Source: Phocaeicola_A sp045647865
GTDB taxonomy: Bacteria; Bacteroidota; Bacteroidia; Bacteroidales; Bacteroidaceae
DNA: 64,000 bases
Direction: 5' to 3'
Assembly: GCA_045647865.1 (NCBI GenBank)
Contig: JAZRMW010000002.1
Span: 1-64,000, forward strand
A program made the translations under genes and the position numbers. Below the pieces are notes generated by a model. That model was not told the origin of the DNA and ran no database searches. It was given only the letters and a program-made list of their open reading frames with translations. Shown here one piece after another: positions 34,148 through 43,160 of this stretch (positions are counted from its first letter, which is position 1; every line of letters begins with the position of its first letter).

Positions 34148-35515
34148 ATGGAAAATAATAATGGTGTGCAAAAACCAAGTATAGGTTACCGTATATTCAG
34201 AACCTATCTACGTTTTCTACACGACAAAGTATATTACAAGAATGTATATCGGGTAAACGAAGTAGCTATACCCCAAAATGACAAGCCACTCATTCTTGTC
34301 AGCAATCATCAGAATTGTCTGAACGATCCATTAGGTGTTGTAGTAAGTTTTCATGACCGAAAATTGAACGTCATCACACGTGCTGATGTATTTGCCTATC
34401 ACCCCATGGCAGGTAAATTCCTGCGTGCCATCGGCCTCCTTCCAGCATTCCGCATTGATTACGAAGGAGAGGCTGCACTGACTAAAAACGACGAGACATT
34501 CAAGATGACTGAACAAGTGTTACTCGGTGGAAATACCATCTTGATGTTTCCCGAAGCAGGCCATCAGGACAAGCATTGGTTAGGGAATTTCTCTTTCGGA
34601 TATACGAAGATGGCCTTTCAAGCCGCTGAAGCCGGAAACTTCGAAAAGGAAATATTCATCCTCCCCTCCTGCAATCACTATTCAAACTACTTTGGTATCC
34701 GAAATGAATATATGGTCAAGTATGGCGAGAAAATATCACTAAAGCCTTACTATGAACTATATAAAACGAAACCGCGTACTGCCCAACGCGAAGTTAATGC
34801 ATTGGTTCGCAAGCAAATTGAAGACCTAATGTTAGATATCCGAGATGTAGAGAACTACGATACAGTAGATTTTATCCGTACAATATGGGGTAAAGAGTGG
34901 GCTGCGGATATGGGGCTTAATGCCAATGTAATGCCAGAATTGCTGACAGCAGAAAAAGAACTCGTAAAGGCCATTCAAGATGAACAACTTGAAGCACCTG
35001 AAGAGATAGAAGAACTCTACCACAATGCACGTGAGTTGAAAGAATGCTTGAAAAAGCATGGTTTCAAAATAGAGAACTTTGAAAATCCAACTCTTCCCAT
35101 TGTAACGTCTTTGAAAATGGTTGGTCTGTTGGCGCTACTTCCTTTTTGGATTATATCGCTTTGGCCATCTCTTCCAGCATATGCAATCCCTATGATATTC
35201 TTCAAAAAGAAATTCAAAGACCCAATGTTTGAAGGAACGATGTTATTTGTTTTCAACGCCTTACTTCTACTCCCCCTGTTCGCCATCATTACATTTATTG
35301 TAACATGGGTGAATATAGATTGGTTGACAGCTTTGATATATGTATCCCTCTTTCCCGAACTCATTATCTTTGCATGGAAATATAAGGAGTGGGTAAAGAG
35401 TTCAGTACGCGAAATTCGTTACCACATGACTTCATCATTGGCAATCAACCAAATCCGCAATTTGAAACAACGCATTGAAAAGAAGCTCAACTCATTAAAG
35501 AAGAAATCAAAGTAA
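34148..35515 (+). CDS. Lysophospholipid acyltransferase-like protein (PlsC superfamily)
   Basis: A 455-residue membrane-associated acyltransferase, first gene of the operon. The catalytic motif reads SNHQNCLNDPLG, the HX5D form found in PlsC relatives with NHPN-type sites; the glycerol-binding block is LMFPEAGHQDK. A C-terminal extension (about 320-440) adds two or three membrane helices (KMVGLLALLPFWIISLWPSLP, LFVFNALLLLPLFAIITFIVTWV). Its position before a ketosynthase and ACP suggests that it attaches the acyl chain built by this operon to a glycerol or similar head group. Substrate not known. Confidence 0.85.
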   Translation: MENNNGVQKPSIGYRIFRTYLRFLHDKVYYKNVYRVNEVAIPQNDKPLILVSNHQNCLNDPLGVVVSFHDRKLNVITRADVFAYHPMAGKFLRAIGLLPAFRIDYEGEAALTKNDETFKMTEQVLLGGNTILMFPEAGHQDKHWLGNFSFGYTKMAFQAAEAGNFEKEIFILPSCNHYSNYFGIRNEYMVKYGEKISLKPYYELYKTKPRTAQREVNALVRKQIEDLMLDIRDVENYDTVDFIRTIWGKEWAADMGLNANVMPELLTAEKELVKAIQDEQLEAPEEIEELYHNARELKECLKKHGFKIENFENPTLPIVTSLKMVGLLALLPFWIISLWPSLPAYAIPMIFFKKKFKDPMFEGTMLFVFNALLLLPLFAIITFIVTWVNIDWLTALIYVSLFPELIIFAWKYKEWVKSSVREIRYHMTSSLAINQIRNLKQRIEKKLNSLKKKSK

Positions 35516-35548
35516 AAATAATCATATACAATCTTTATAAAGACAAAT

Positions 35549-36769
35549 ATGCAAAACAGAGTCGTAATTACAGGTATGGGAATTTACTCATGCCTCGGAA
35601 AAACACTGGATGAAGTGCGTGACTCGCTCTATAATGGCAAGTCAGGAATCGTATTTGACCCTATCCGTAAAGAAATGGGATTCCGGTCGGCATTGACAGC
35701 CCATCTTGATGAACCAGATTTGAAAAAGGTTCTTAGCCGCGCACAACGTGTATATATGCCTCAACAAGCACAATACGCCTATTGTGCAACCATTGATGCA
35801 CTACGCAATGCCGGAATTGATCAAGATTACCTGAATACTCACGATGTAGGCCTATTATATGGAAATGATAGTTCAACAGTACCAAACGTGAAAGCTGTTG
35901 ACGCCATGCGTGAGAAAAAAGATACAACCCTTGTAGGTTCAGGTGCGATTTTCCAATCAATGAACTCTACGGTAACCATGAATCTCGGATGTATCTTCAA
36001 GTTAAAAGGTATCAATCTTACCGTCAGTGGAGCTTGTGCCAGCGGTTCACATGCAATCGGATTAGGGGCACTACTGATTCAAAATGGACTTCAAGAAATG
36101 GTCGTCTGCGGAGGTGCACAAGAGGTAAACCCCTGGTCAATAGGTTCATTCGATGGAATTTCTGCATTCTCAATCCGCGAAAACGAACCAACAAAAGCCA
36201 GCCGACCTTTCGACCGTGACCGTGACGGACTTGTACCTGGAGGAGGTGCCGCCACCGTTATCATTGAAAGTTATGAATCAGCGATCCGCCGTGGTGCTCC
36301 TATTTTAGCGGAAATTTTAGGTTACGGATTCTCCTCTAACGGAGACCATATATCTTCACCCAACGTTGAAGGACCCACAAAATCACTGATGATGGCTATC
36401 CGTCGTGCAGGTATTGACGTGAGTGAAATCGGATACATCAATGCTCATGCTACATCTACCCATGTAGGTGACACCAACGAGGCTAAAGCAATCTATAACG
36501 TCATTGGTGACCGACGCATCGAAGTGACAAGTACCAAAAGTCAAACAGGACATGAAATGTGGATGGCAGGAGCCAGCGAAGTGATTTATTCGATGCTGAT
36601 GATGAAAAATGGATTTATTGCAGCTAACCTCAACTTTGAAAATCCTGATGAAGACTCGGCTAAACTTCTGATTCCAGACAAACGCATAGATAAACATTTC
36701 GATACTTTCCTATCCAACTCATTCGGATTTGGAGGAACTAACTCTACGCTTGTCATTAGAAATATCTAA
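35549..36769 (+). CDS. Beta-ketoacyl-ACP synthase (FabF-like)
   Basis: A 406-residue condensing enzyme that extends acyl chains on ACP. The catalytic triad is visible: Cys163 in SGACASGSHAIG, His300 in NAHATSTHVGDTNEAKA and His335 in KSQTGHEMWMAGA. The gatekeeper and end motif FGFGGTNSTLVI is intact. It differs from a housekeeping FabF in sequence and sits with its own ACP, dehydratase-like genes, thioesterase and exporter, so a dedicated chain (aryl-polyene/flexirubin-like or special lipid) is inferred. 33 bp after the acyltransferase. Confidence 0.92.
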   Translation: MQNRVVITGMGIYSCLGKTLDEVRDSLYNGKSGIVFDPIRKEMGFRSALTAHLDEPDLKKVLSRAQRVYMPQQAQYAYCATIDALRNAGIDQDYLNTHDVGLLYGNDSSTVPNVKAVDAMREKKDTTLVGSGAIFQSMNSTVTMNLGCIFKLKGINLTVSGACASGSHAIGLGALLIQNGLQEMVVCGGAQEVNPWSIGSFDGISAFSIRENEPTKASRPFDRDRDGLVPGGGAATVIIESYESAIRRGAPILAEILGYGFSSNGDHISSPNVEGPTKSLMMAIRRAGIDVSEIGYINAHATSTHVGDTNEAKAIYNVIGDRRIEVTSTKSQTGHEMWMAGASEVIYSMLMMKNGFIAANLNFENPDEDSAKLLIPDKRIDKHFDTFLSNSFGFGGTNSTLVIRNI

Positions 36770-36827
36770 AAGTAATAACGAAAATAACACTCAAATAAAC
36801 AACATAATAATTTAAAGATTTAAGACA

Positions 36828-37070
36828 ATGGAAAAGAACGAATTAATTGAAAAGATTAACGAAGTATTGGCTGAAGAATTTGAAATTGAGGTAGAAGATA
36901 TTACCCCTGATGCAAACATCAAAGAAACCCTGCAATTAGACAGTTTGAGTTTGGTTGACATGGTAGCTCTGATTGAATCAGAATTCGGTGTAAAGATTAA
37001 AAGCAGCGAATTGATTAACATTCAAACATTCGAAGCTCTTTACGATTTCGTTAGCAACAATCAGAATTAA
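36828..37070 (+). CDS. Acyl carrier protein
   Basis: An 80-residue acidic ACP; the phosphopantetheine site is Ser39 in LDSLSLVDMV. It is divergent from the FabD/FabF-linked housekeeping ACP (which reads GADSLDTVE-like), so it is probably the private carrier of this operon. Lies 58 bp after the ketosynthase; a hairpin with a T-run follows before the next gene. Confidence 0.93.
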   Translation: MEKNELIEKINEVLAEEFEIEVEDITPDANIKETLQLDSLSLVDMVALIESEFGVKIKSSELINIQTFEALYDFVSNNQN

Positions 37071-37091
37071 TCATTTGTTGATAAAGAAAAA

Positions 37092-37156
37092 CAAGTTGAC
37101 GATTAGACAAAAAATAGGAAAAGCCTTGTCCCTGTCATCGTCAGCTTGTATTTTTT
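37092..37156 (+). terminator. Hairpin with T-run inside the operon
   Basis: CAAGTTGACGAT (37092-37103) pairs with ATCGTCAGCTTG (37137-37148) with one G-U pair, then TATTTTTT. It could reduce read-through from ACP to the downstream genes. Confidence 0.7.
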
Positions 37157-37181
37157 CAACTAAATTCATTCTCAAAACACA

Positions 37182-37613
37182 ATGACACAACAACCTTTGC
37201 TCTACGGAGAGGGTCTATACCACCTTATCCCCCAACGTCCGCCCATTGTCATGGTGGACTCTTTTTTTGAAGCAGATGCAACAAGTGCCATTACAGGCAT
37301 TACCGTGAAAGCTGAAAATATATTCTGCAAGAATAATTATTTGCAGGAGACTGGAATAATTGAACACATTGCCCAATCTGCAGCAGCATTTGCTGGATAT
37401 GCCCCTTACACACGTGGCGAAAGTCCTAAATTGGGTTTTATAGGCGAAGTAAAAAAATGTAAGATTATACGTCTCCCAATGATTGGAGAAAGATTGTTAA
37501 CATCAATCAAAGTTATGGGAGAGGCAGCAGGAGTCACTCTCATTGCAGCCGAAACATGCATTAATAATGAAACTGTAGCAACTTGCCAAATGAAAATATT
37601 CATAAAAGAATAA
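37182..37613 (+). CDS. Hotdog-fold dehydratase-like protein (ApeP/FabZ-like)
   Basis: A 143-residue hotdog protein resembling the 3-hydroxyacyl-ACP dehydratases of aryl-polyene clusters. It opens with LIPQRPPIVMVDSFFE, where FabZ has a LPHRYPFLLVD-type block, and has ETGIIEHIAQSAAAFAGY for the active-site helix (Glu/His/Gln). LGFIGEVKKCKI and the end strand fit the family. It would dehydrate the 3-hydroxyacyl intermediate without later enoyl reduction if a polyene is made. Substrate unproven. Confidence 0.8.
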   Translation: MTQQPLLYGEGLYHLIPQRPPIVMVDSFFEADATSAITGITVKAENIFCKNNYLQETGIIEHIAQSAAAFAGYAPYTRGESPKLGFIGEVKKCKIIRLPMIGERLLTSIKVMGEAAGVTLIAAETCINNETVATCQMKIFIKE

Positions 37614-37643
37614 AATGCTACAAACAAGCAGACAAATCATCGT

Positions 37644-38087
37644 ATGAAGACAGAAACGCACAATAACATGATACCAAGTACTACTGTTCGCGTATTGGTA
37701 CGTTTTTCCGAAGTAGACTCCATCAACATGGTTTGGCATGGACATTATATCAAATATATGGAAGATGCACGTGAAGCCTTTGGACGTCAATTCGGACTCG
37801 AATATATGTACATTTACAAAAACAATTATATGGCGCCCATTTTTGATGTCAAAATGCGCTACCACCACACAGCTACGGTAGATGATATATTGCTTGTAAC
37901 TATAAAATATCGACCTTCAAGAGGTGCCAAATTAGTGTTTGAATACGAAATACGCAAAGAGAAAGACAACACCCTTGTACTTACAGCCGAAACAACTCAA
38001 TTATTCACAAACTTACAAGGTGAGTTGGAAACATCAAGTCCTGAGTTCTTGAATGAATGGAAAATAAAAAACGGAATATGCTTATAA
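37644..38087 (+). CDS. Acyl thioesterase (4HBT hotdog family)
   Basis: A 147-residue 4-hydroxybenzoyl-CoA-thioesterase-type protein with the family signature RFSEVDSINMVWHGHYIKYMEDARE (quoted as SEVDSINMVWHGHY), where the aspartate and the WHGHY segment form the active site. It may release or trim the ACP- or CoA-bound chain. The ATG at 37668 (MIPSTTVRV) is an alternative start eight codons in. The 3' end overlaps the next gene by ten bases. Confidence 0.85.
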   Translation: MKTETHNNMIPSTTVRVLVRFSEVDSINMVWHGHYIKYMEDAREAFGRQFGLEYMYIYKNNYMAPIFDVKMRYHHTATVDDILLVTIKYRPSRGAKLVFEYEIRKEKDNTLVLTAETTQLFTNLQGELETSSPEFLNEWKIKNGICL

Positions 38088-38437
38088 AAGATTATTATAC
38101 AAAAGAGTTGATTTCCAATGAAGGAAATCAATACAACTTTCGCATCCAACTAAATTCAGAATGCACAGTATATCAAGGTCATTTCCCCAATGAACCAGTT
38201 TCACCAGGTGTTTGTAATATACAAATGATTAAAGAATTAGCTGAAACTATAATTGGGAAAGAGACATTTATGAACAATATGAATCTGTGCCGATTGACAA
38301 CATTAATCACACCAAAGACCCACCCTTCAATGATTGCCTCACTGTCTCTTGATGAAAAAGATGGTATCTACAAACTGAAGGCAACTCTTGGCAATGAGGA
38401 TAATACATATCTAGAAATGAAAGCTGAATTGATTTAA
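38078..38437 (+). CDS. FabZ/FabA-like hotdog dehydratase, second copy
   Basis: A 120-residue hotdog protein. The motif GHFPNEPVSPGVCNIQMIKELAE matches the FabZ/FabA GHFP-x-P-v-x-PGV block. The ATG at 38078 (MLIKDYYTKEL), within the last codons of the thioesterase, is preferred over an upstream ATG at 38057 that would overlap by 31 bases. A typical catalytic Asp/Glu helix is weak, so it may be a partner subunit of the other dehydratase. Three bases separate it from the MMPL gene. Confidence 0.78.
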   Translation: MLIKDYYTKELISNEGNQYNFRIQLNSECTVYQGHFPNEPVSPGVCNIQMIKELAETIIGKETFMNNMNLCRLTTLITPKTHPSMIASLSLDEKDGIYKLKATLGNEDNTYLEMKAELI

Positions 38438-38440
38438 ATT

Positions 38441-40927
38441 ATGGAAAAGATATTCATACCTCTATATCATTTTCTAAATAAAAGAAAGTGGTTGATGTAT
38501 ACATTGCTTGTCATCAGCAGTGTAACCTTCATTTATAATGGTCTGAAAGTGGAATATGAAGAAAACATAGCCAAACTCCTTCCGCAAACAGAAGCTGCTA
38601 CAGAAAGTGGACTTGCCTTTGGGAATCTGCGAGTAAAAGATAAAATATTCATCCAACTATCATTAAAAGAAGATACTCTTGACGAAACCAATCTTTTAGA
38701 GGAATCTGCAATATTGGCATCTGCAACCGACGAATTGGTTGAAAAATTGCTCATCAGAGACACTGCGACACAATACATTGCACACATTCTTAACCGTATC
38801 GACGATGACTTATTAATCAATGGTTTGGATTTTGCATTAATGAATGTACCATCTTTTATTGACGAAGATTGCTACAAAGGTTTTGATTCCTTACTCATGC
38901 CACAAACTATTGAAAAACAAATGGCATTGAATGCCACATTGGTAATGAACGATGAAGAAGGAAGTGTTTCAACCATGGTCGGTCAGGATCCTGCAGCATT
39001 ACGCTTGGCATTATTACCACAAGGAAAGTCCTTATCAGGAGGTCTTGGTGGATACACAATGATAGATGGACAACTATTTGCACCTGATTCAACTGTAGCC
39101 TTGGCTTTTTTGTCGCCAAACTTCAATGCATTCAATTCAAAAGCCGGAACTGATTTGATAGCAATGCTTGAAGAAGAAATCGAATCTTTTAAAGAAGAAT
39201 ATCCAAATATCGAAGTTCTATTCCACGGTTCTCCCGTACAAAGTGTTTTTAATTCACGCCAAATAAAAAGTGATCTCATTCTCACTATTGGCCTATCTTT
39301 ATTACTAATATGTTCTGTCATTGGATTGTGCCTACGCGGATGGGGTACTTTACCTATGCTTATTTTACCCGTTGTATATGGTAGTTTTTTCTCTTTATCT
39401 CTTATTTATTGGATAAAAGGAGGTATGTCACTGATGGCTGTAGGCATTGGTGCTATAGTTCTAGGAGTTGCGCTTAGCTACTGTCTACACGTTCTCATTC
39501 ACTACAAATATGTAGGAGAAGCAGAACAGGTATTGCGCGACCAATCTACTCCCGTATGCTTGGGATGTATTACAACTATTGGAGCATTCATGGGGTTACT
39601 ATTCACTCAAAGTGATTTGTTGAAAGATTTTGGTTTGTTCGCCTCATTTGCCATGGTGGGTACAACACTCTTTGCACTCATTTTTATGCCACACTTTTTC
39701 CAACCAACAAAAAACAGACGTAACGAGAAAGCTTTCCGTTTGCTGGATTACATCAACAGTTATCCAATCGATCGCAACAGGGCATTAAGATGGGTTCTGA
39801 TAATAATCTGTTCTATCACATTTTTCACTTCCAGTTGGGTGACTTTCGACAGTAATTTAAGAAATATCGGATATAATGAACCTAAAGTGATACGTTCCAA
39901 TGAGCAATACGCACAAAAGGTAAATAACGGAAATGCTTCTATGTATTATGCAGCCACCGCATCCGAACTTGATTCAGCTCTTAGTTACAACAAGGGTATC
40001 ATAAATATTCTTGATTCATTAAAAAAAGCAGGAATAGTGAAACAATTTTCACGTTCATCAACATTATTTATTCCCACAAGTGAGCAAGAAAAGCGTATAG
40101 AACTTTGGTCAAATTATTGGACTCCAGAGCGAATCGGACCTATCCGAAAAAACATCATCAGTTCTGCTCAAAAATATGAATTGAATGAAAACATGTTCGA
40201 ACCATTCTTCATTATGATAGAAAGCGAATATGAACCGACATCATTATACGAAGCTGAAGTTTTCCCTGAAAGTCTGCTAAGTAACTTTATAGAAGAATGT
40301 GACGACAGATACCTGGTATTCACATCTGTACAAATGGAAGATTCGGTTAAAAAGACTGTAAATGATGCTGTAGCTTCATGTCCACATGCAGTAGTCATTG
40401 ACCCATTCTACTATACCAGCGACATGGTACGTTTACTAAACGATGATTTCAATACAGTTTTAGGTATTTCATCCATTTTTGTATTCCTTGTGCTACTTAT
40501 CGCGTTCCGTAGTATCCCACAAGCAATCATCGCATTCATTCCCATGAGTTTAAGTTGGTATGTCGTACGTGGTGTCATGGGATTATGTGGATTGGAGTTT
40601 AATCTGATAAACATCATCATCGCAACCTTTATATTCGGTATTGGAGTCGATTACAGTATCTTTGTGATGACAGGTCTTTTAGCTCAATCCCGAAAAGAAG
40701 GCGATTCACTACTTGTCTATCATAAAACGGCAATTTTCTTTTCAGCATTTGTATTGATTGTAGTTGTCAGTTCGCTGTTATTTGCAACCCATCCAGCCAT
40801 TCATAGCATAGGTATAAGTACACTTATTGGTATGAGCAGTACCATTCTCATCACTTATGCTTTGCAACCGGCAATGTTTCGTTTTATGATGCAATTCCAT
40901 TTTTTCCGTAAAAGTATTACAAAATAG
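38441..40927 (+). CDS. MMPL/RND family exporter
   Basis: An 828-residue inner-membrane RND-type transporter, similar to the exporters of aryl-polyene and hopanoid-type loci. It has the duplicated layout: TM1 (about 18-36), a periplasmic loop, five helices (about 278-420) including GMSLMAVGIGAIVLGVALSYCLHVLIHY, TM7 (about 447-465), a second loop, and five helices (about 669-820) with IATFIFGIGVDYSIFVMTGLL, whose Asp is a likely proton relay. It probably moves the finished lipid or polyene to the outer membrane. Last gene of the operon. Confidence 0.9.
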   Translation: MEKIFIPLYHFLNKRKWLMYTLLVISSVTFIYNGLKVEYEENIAKLLPQTEAATESGLAFGNLRVKDKIFIQLSLKEDTLDETNLLEESAILASATDELVEKLLIRDTATQYIAHILNRIDDDLLINGLDFALMNVPSFIDEDCYKGFDSLLMPQTIEKQMALNATLVMNDEEGSVSTMVGQDPAALRLALLPQGKSLSGGLGGYTMIDGQLFAPDSTVALAFLSPNFNAFNSKAGTDLIAMLEEEIESFKEEYPNIEVLFHGSPVQSVFNSRQIKSDLILTIGLSLLLICSVIGLCLRGWGTLPMLILPVVYGSFFSLSLIYWIKGGMSLMAVGIGAIVLGVALSYCLHVLIHYKYVGEAEQVLRDQSTPVCLGCITTIGAFMGLLFTQSDLLKDFGLFASFAMVGTTLFALIFMPHFFQPTKNRRNEKAFRLLDYINSYPIDRNRALRWVLIIICSITFFTSSWVTFDSNLRNIGYNEPKVIRSNEQYAQKVNNGNASMYYAATASELDSALSYNKGIINILDSLKKAGIVKQFSRSSTLFIPTSEQEKRIELWSNYWTPERIGPIRKNIISSAQKYELNENMFEPFFIMIESEYEPTSLYEAEVFPESLLSNFIEECDDRYLVFTSVQMEDSVKKTVNDAVASCPHAVVIDPFYYTSDMVRLLNDDFNTVLGISSIFVFLVLLIAFRSIPQAIIAFIPMSLSWYVVRGVMGLCGLEFNLINIIIATFIFGIGVDYSIFVMTGLLAQSRKEGDSLLVYHKTAIFFSAFVLIVVVSSLLFATHPAIHSIGISTLIGMSSTILITYALQPAMFRFMMQFHFFRKSITK

Positions 40928-40957
40928 AATAGATAGATAAATACTAAGCAAACGAAG

Positions 40958-41002
40958 AATCCCCATGTTCGACAGAGATTTTCTCTATCAGACGTGGGGA
41001 TT
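40958..41002 (+). terminator. Hairpin after the MMPL gene
   Basis: AATCCCCATG (40958-40967) pairs with CGTGGGGATT (40993-41002) with one G-U pair; an AGAGA/TCTCT pair lies inside. Only TTTG follows, so it is a weak intrinsic terminator. Confidence 0.5.
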
Positions 41003-41069
41003 TGTACAAGCATTGGCAACTACTCAACTTTTTTATACATATTATATAGATTCATACTTGTAATTTTCG

Positions 41070-41077
41070 TATCTTTG
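41070..41077 (+). promoter_or_regulatory. -7 box of ansA
   Basis: TATCTTTG (TAnnTTTG), only 8 bp before the ATG at 41086, so the mRNA may have almost no leader. Confidence 0.65.
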
Positions 41078-41085
41078 CAGCCTAA

Positions 41086-42165
41086 ATGGAAAATGATAAC
41101 AGAAACAATAAGTACGTGTTGCCAAATCAGATACCTGCGGTACTGCTGATATATACCGGCGGAACCATAGGAATGATAGAGAATTCCGAAACTGGCGCTT
41201 TGGAAAGTTTTAATTTTGAACATTTACAGAAACATGTACCTGAATTAAAACGATTCAATTACCACATAGCAACATATCAGTTTACACCTCCTATTGACTC
41301 TTCTGATATGGAGCCAGCCTTGTGGGCTAAACTTGTACATATAATCAATGACAATTACGACCGTTTTGACGGTTTTGTCATTTTACATGGAACAGACACT
41401 ATGGCATATACAGCTTCAGCATTAAGCTTTATGCTAGAGAATCTGAGCAAGCCCGTAGTTTTGACAGGTAGCCAATTACCTATTGGAGCATTGCGAACAG
41501 ATGGCAAAGAAAACCTAATCACAGCGATAGAAATTGCTGCAGCCAAATATCCAAATGGAACACCTATTGTTCCTGAAGTTTCTATATTTTTTGAGAATTG
41601 TCTGCTTCGTGGAAACCGGACAACCAAAAGTAATGCTGAAGGATTTAAAGCCTTCAATTCTTTTAACTACCCTGTATTGGCACATGCAGGAATCCACATT
41701 AACTACGCACACGAACACATTCTTAAACCTGACGGGAATAAACCGCTGAAACCTCATTTTCTATTTGACCAAAATGTCATTATCCTCTCACTTTTCCCTG
41801 GAATACAAGAGGCTATTATTGACAATGTTCTACATGTACCCGGTCTAAAGGCTGTTGTGATGCGCACATTCGGTTCGGGAAATGCACCACAAAAAAAATG
41901 GTTAGTCAAAAAATTGAAGGAAGCTACAGAAAGAGGTATTATAATTGTCAATATTAGTCAGTGTCTATCAGGTTCTGTAGAAATGGGACGATATGAAACA
42001 GGTATCCACTTAGCCGAAGCCGGAGTTATCAGTGGATATGACAGCACGGTAGAATCAGCAGTTACCAAACTGATGTTCCTTTTAGGTCACGGCCTACCAC
42101 CTGAAGAAATCAGAAAGAAAATGAGGACTTGTATGGCAGGAGAAATCACCAAAAATGACGAATAA
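41086..42165 (+). CDS. ansA: Type I L-asparaginase
   Basis: Hydrolyses asparagine to aspartate and ammonia. The 359-residue protein has both catalytic threonine blocks, LLIYTGGTIGMI and ILHGTDTMAYTASALSFML, the GSQLPIGALRTDGKEN segment and an SVEMGRYETG region typical of type I enzymes. There is no signal peptide, so it is cytoplasmic. Length is usual for the family. Monocistronic, with a -7 box just before the start and a long hairpin after the stop. Confidence 0.95.
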   Translation: MENDNRNNKYVLPNQIPAVLLIYTGGTIGMIENSETGALESFNFEHLQKHVPELKRFNYHIATYQFTPPIDSSDMEPALWAKLVHIINDNYDRFDGFVILHGTDTMAYTASALSFMLENLSKPVVLTGSQLPIGALRTDGKENLITAIEIAAAKYPNGTPIVPEVSIFFENCLLRGNRTTKSNAEGFKAFNSFNYPVLAHAGIHINYAHEHILKPDGNKPLKPHFLFDQNVIILSLFPGIQEAIIDNVLHVPGLKAVVMRTFGSGNAPQKKWLVKKLKEATERGIIIVNISQCLSGSVEMGRYETGIHLAEAGVISGYDSTVESAVTKLMFLLGHGLPPEEIRKKMRTCMAGEITKNDE

Positions 42166-42175
42166 TAAATAACAA

Positions 42176-42246
42176 AAATCAAGCATGGATTTATTCCATA
42201 TACAACAAATGGGGTATATGATATATGAATAAATCTGTGCTTGATT
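42176..42246. terminator. Long hairpin between convergent ansA and DUF4293 genes
   Basis: AAATCAAGCA-TGGATTTATTC and its near-perfect complement face each other around a 30-nt loop. It can end transcription of both converging genes; TTTATAATTT follows on the plus strand. Confidence 0.7.
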
Positions 42247-42263
42247 TATAATTTATAGAGAAA

Positions 42264-42743
42264 TCAATCCCGCAAGCGGAATGTAGTTGCCTCAGACAAG
42301 ACTTTTGCTTCTTTCTTACGAATAGCAAAGAAAGACATCAATTGGAGTATCAAAACCACCACAGGAACAGCAACAGCCCATGAAGTAAGTTCACTACTGA
42401 TTGCGTCCAACATACTCTGATAATAAATAAAATAGCCTCCGTACACCAAAAGGAATCCGACAACCAACAAAGTATTAAAAATAGTTGTCCGCTTCTGTAA
42501 TGCATAATTTTGATAAAAAGCCAAGAACAATGCAAACAGTGAGGCCAATACAATAATCAAAGCCAAAACCATCAGTGCCCATGGTGCACCACTCACTGTC
42601 TCATCCGTAGCAACTGACAAAAGTCTCCAACACGTTAACTTATAGCAGAATCCGTCTTGTCCAGCAATAAAAGTTGCCAGCGTACTTTGTGACACAATAG
42701 CCATCAGTACAGCCGACAACAGTAAATACAAACGTTGAGCCAT
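42264..42743 (-). CDS. DUF4293 membrane protein
   Basis: A 159-residue inner-membrane protein with four predicted helices (about 4-24, 56-80, 90-110, 120-142), matching DUF4293, a family confined to Bacteroidetes. The function is unknown. It is the third gene of the bamD-rpoZ-DUF4293 operon (21-bp gap), a conserved order in this phylum. The C-terminus is basic (RKKEAKVLSEATTFRLRD). Confidence 0.88.
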   Translation of the reverse strand: MAQRLYLLLSAVLMAIVSQSTLATFIAGQDGFCYKLTCWRLLSVATDETVSGAPWALMVLALIIVLASLFALFLAFYQNYALQKRTTIFNTLLVVGFLLVYGGYFIYYQSMLDAISSELTSWAVAVPVVVLILQLMSFFAIRKKEAKVLSEATTFRLRD

Positions 42744-42764
42744 ATTTCTTTAAGAGCGCATTTA

Positions 42765-43124
42765 TTATAACTCACTCAATGACGAAACTTGTTGCAATTT
42801 TTCCTTCTCTTTTGCAGGATTGCGGAAGTAAACCTTATGTTCAACGTATTCTTGAGCAGCAATCAGAGTCGGTTTCGGAAGTTTCTCATAGAAACGAGAA
42901 ATTTCTATCTGTTCGCGATTCTCAAAAACCTCCTCAAGGCTGTCGTTGTATGAAGCGAACTCAGACAACTTCTTGGCTAATTCATTCTTCATATCTACAG
43001 AAATCTGGTTGGCCCGCTTACCGATGATTGCAACACTCTCATAGATGTTACCAGTGTCTTCACACAAATCCATCAAATCACGATTCACAGTGTTCGAGGG
43101 GGCATTTGTCTTCTTGTAATCCAT
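42765..43124 (-). CDS. RNA polymerase omega subunit-like protein (RpoZ/Rpb6 family)
   Basis: A 119-residue protein of the Bacteroidetes omega family. The conserved omega core is NIYESVAIIGKRANQISVDMKNEL, in which the AxxRARQI-type segment reads IGKRANQIS; the C-terminal extension of about 50 residues is typical of the phylum. Omega helps to fold beta-prime. It lies between bamD (36-bp gap) and the DUF4293 gene. Confidence 0.85.
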   Translation of the reverse strand: MDYKKTNAPSNTVNRDLMDLCEDTGNIYESVAIIGKRANQISVDMKNELAKKLSEFASYNDSLEEVFENREQIEISRFYEKLPKPTLIAAQEYVEHKVYFRNPAKEKEKLQQVSSLSEL

Positions 43125-43160
43125 AATTCTTTTGTTCCTTTATTTTATATATATGATGTA

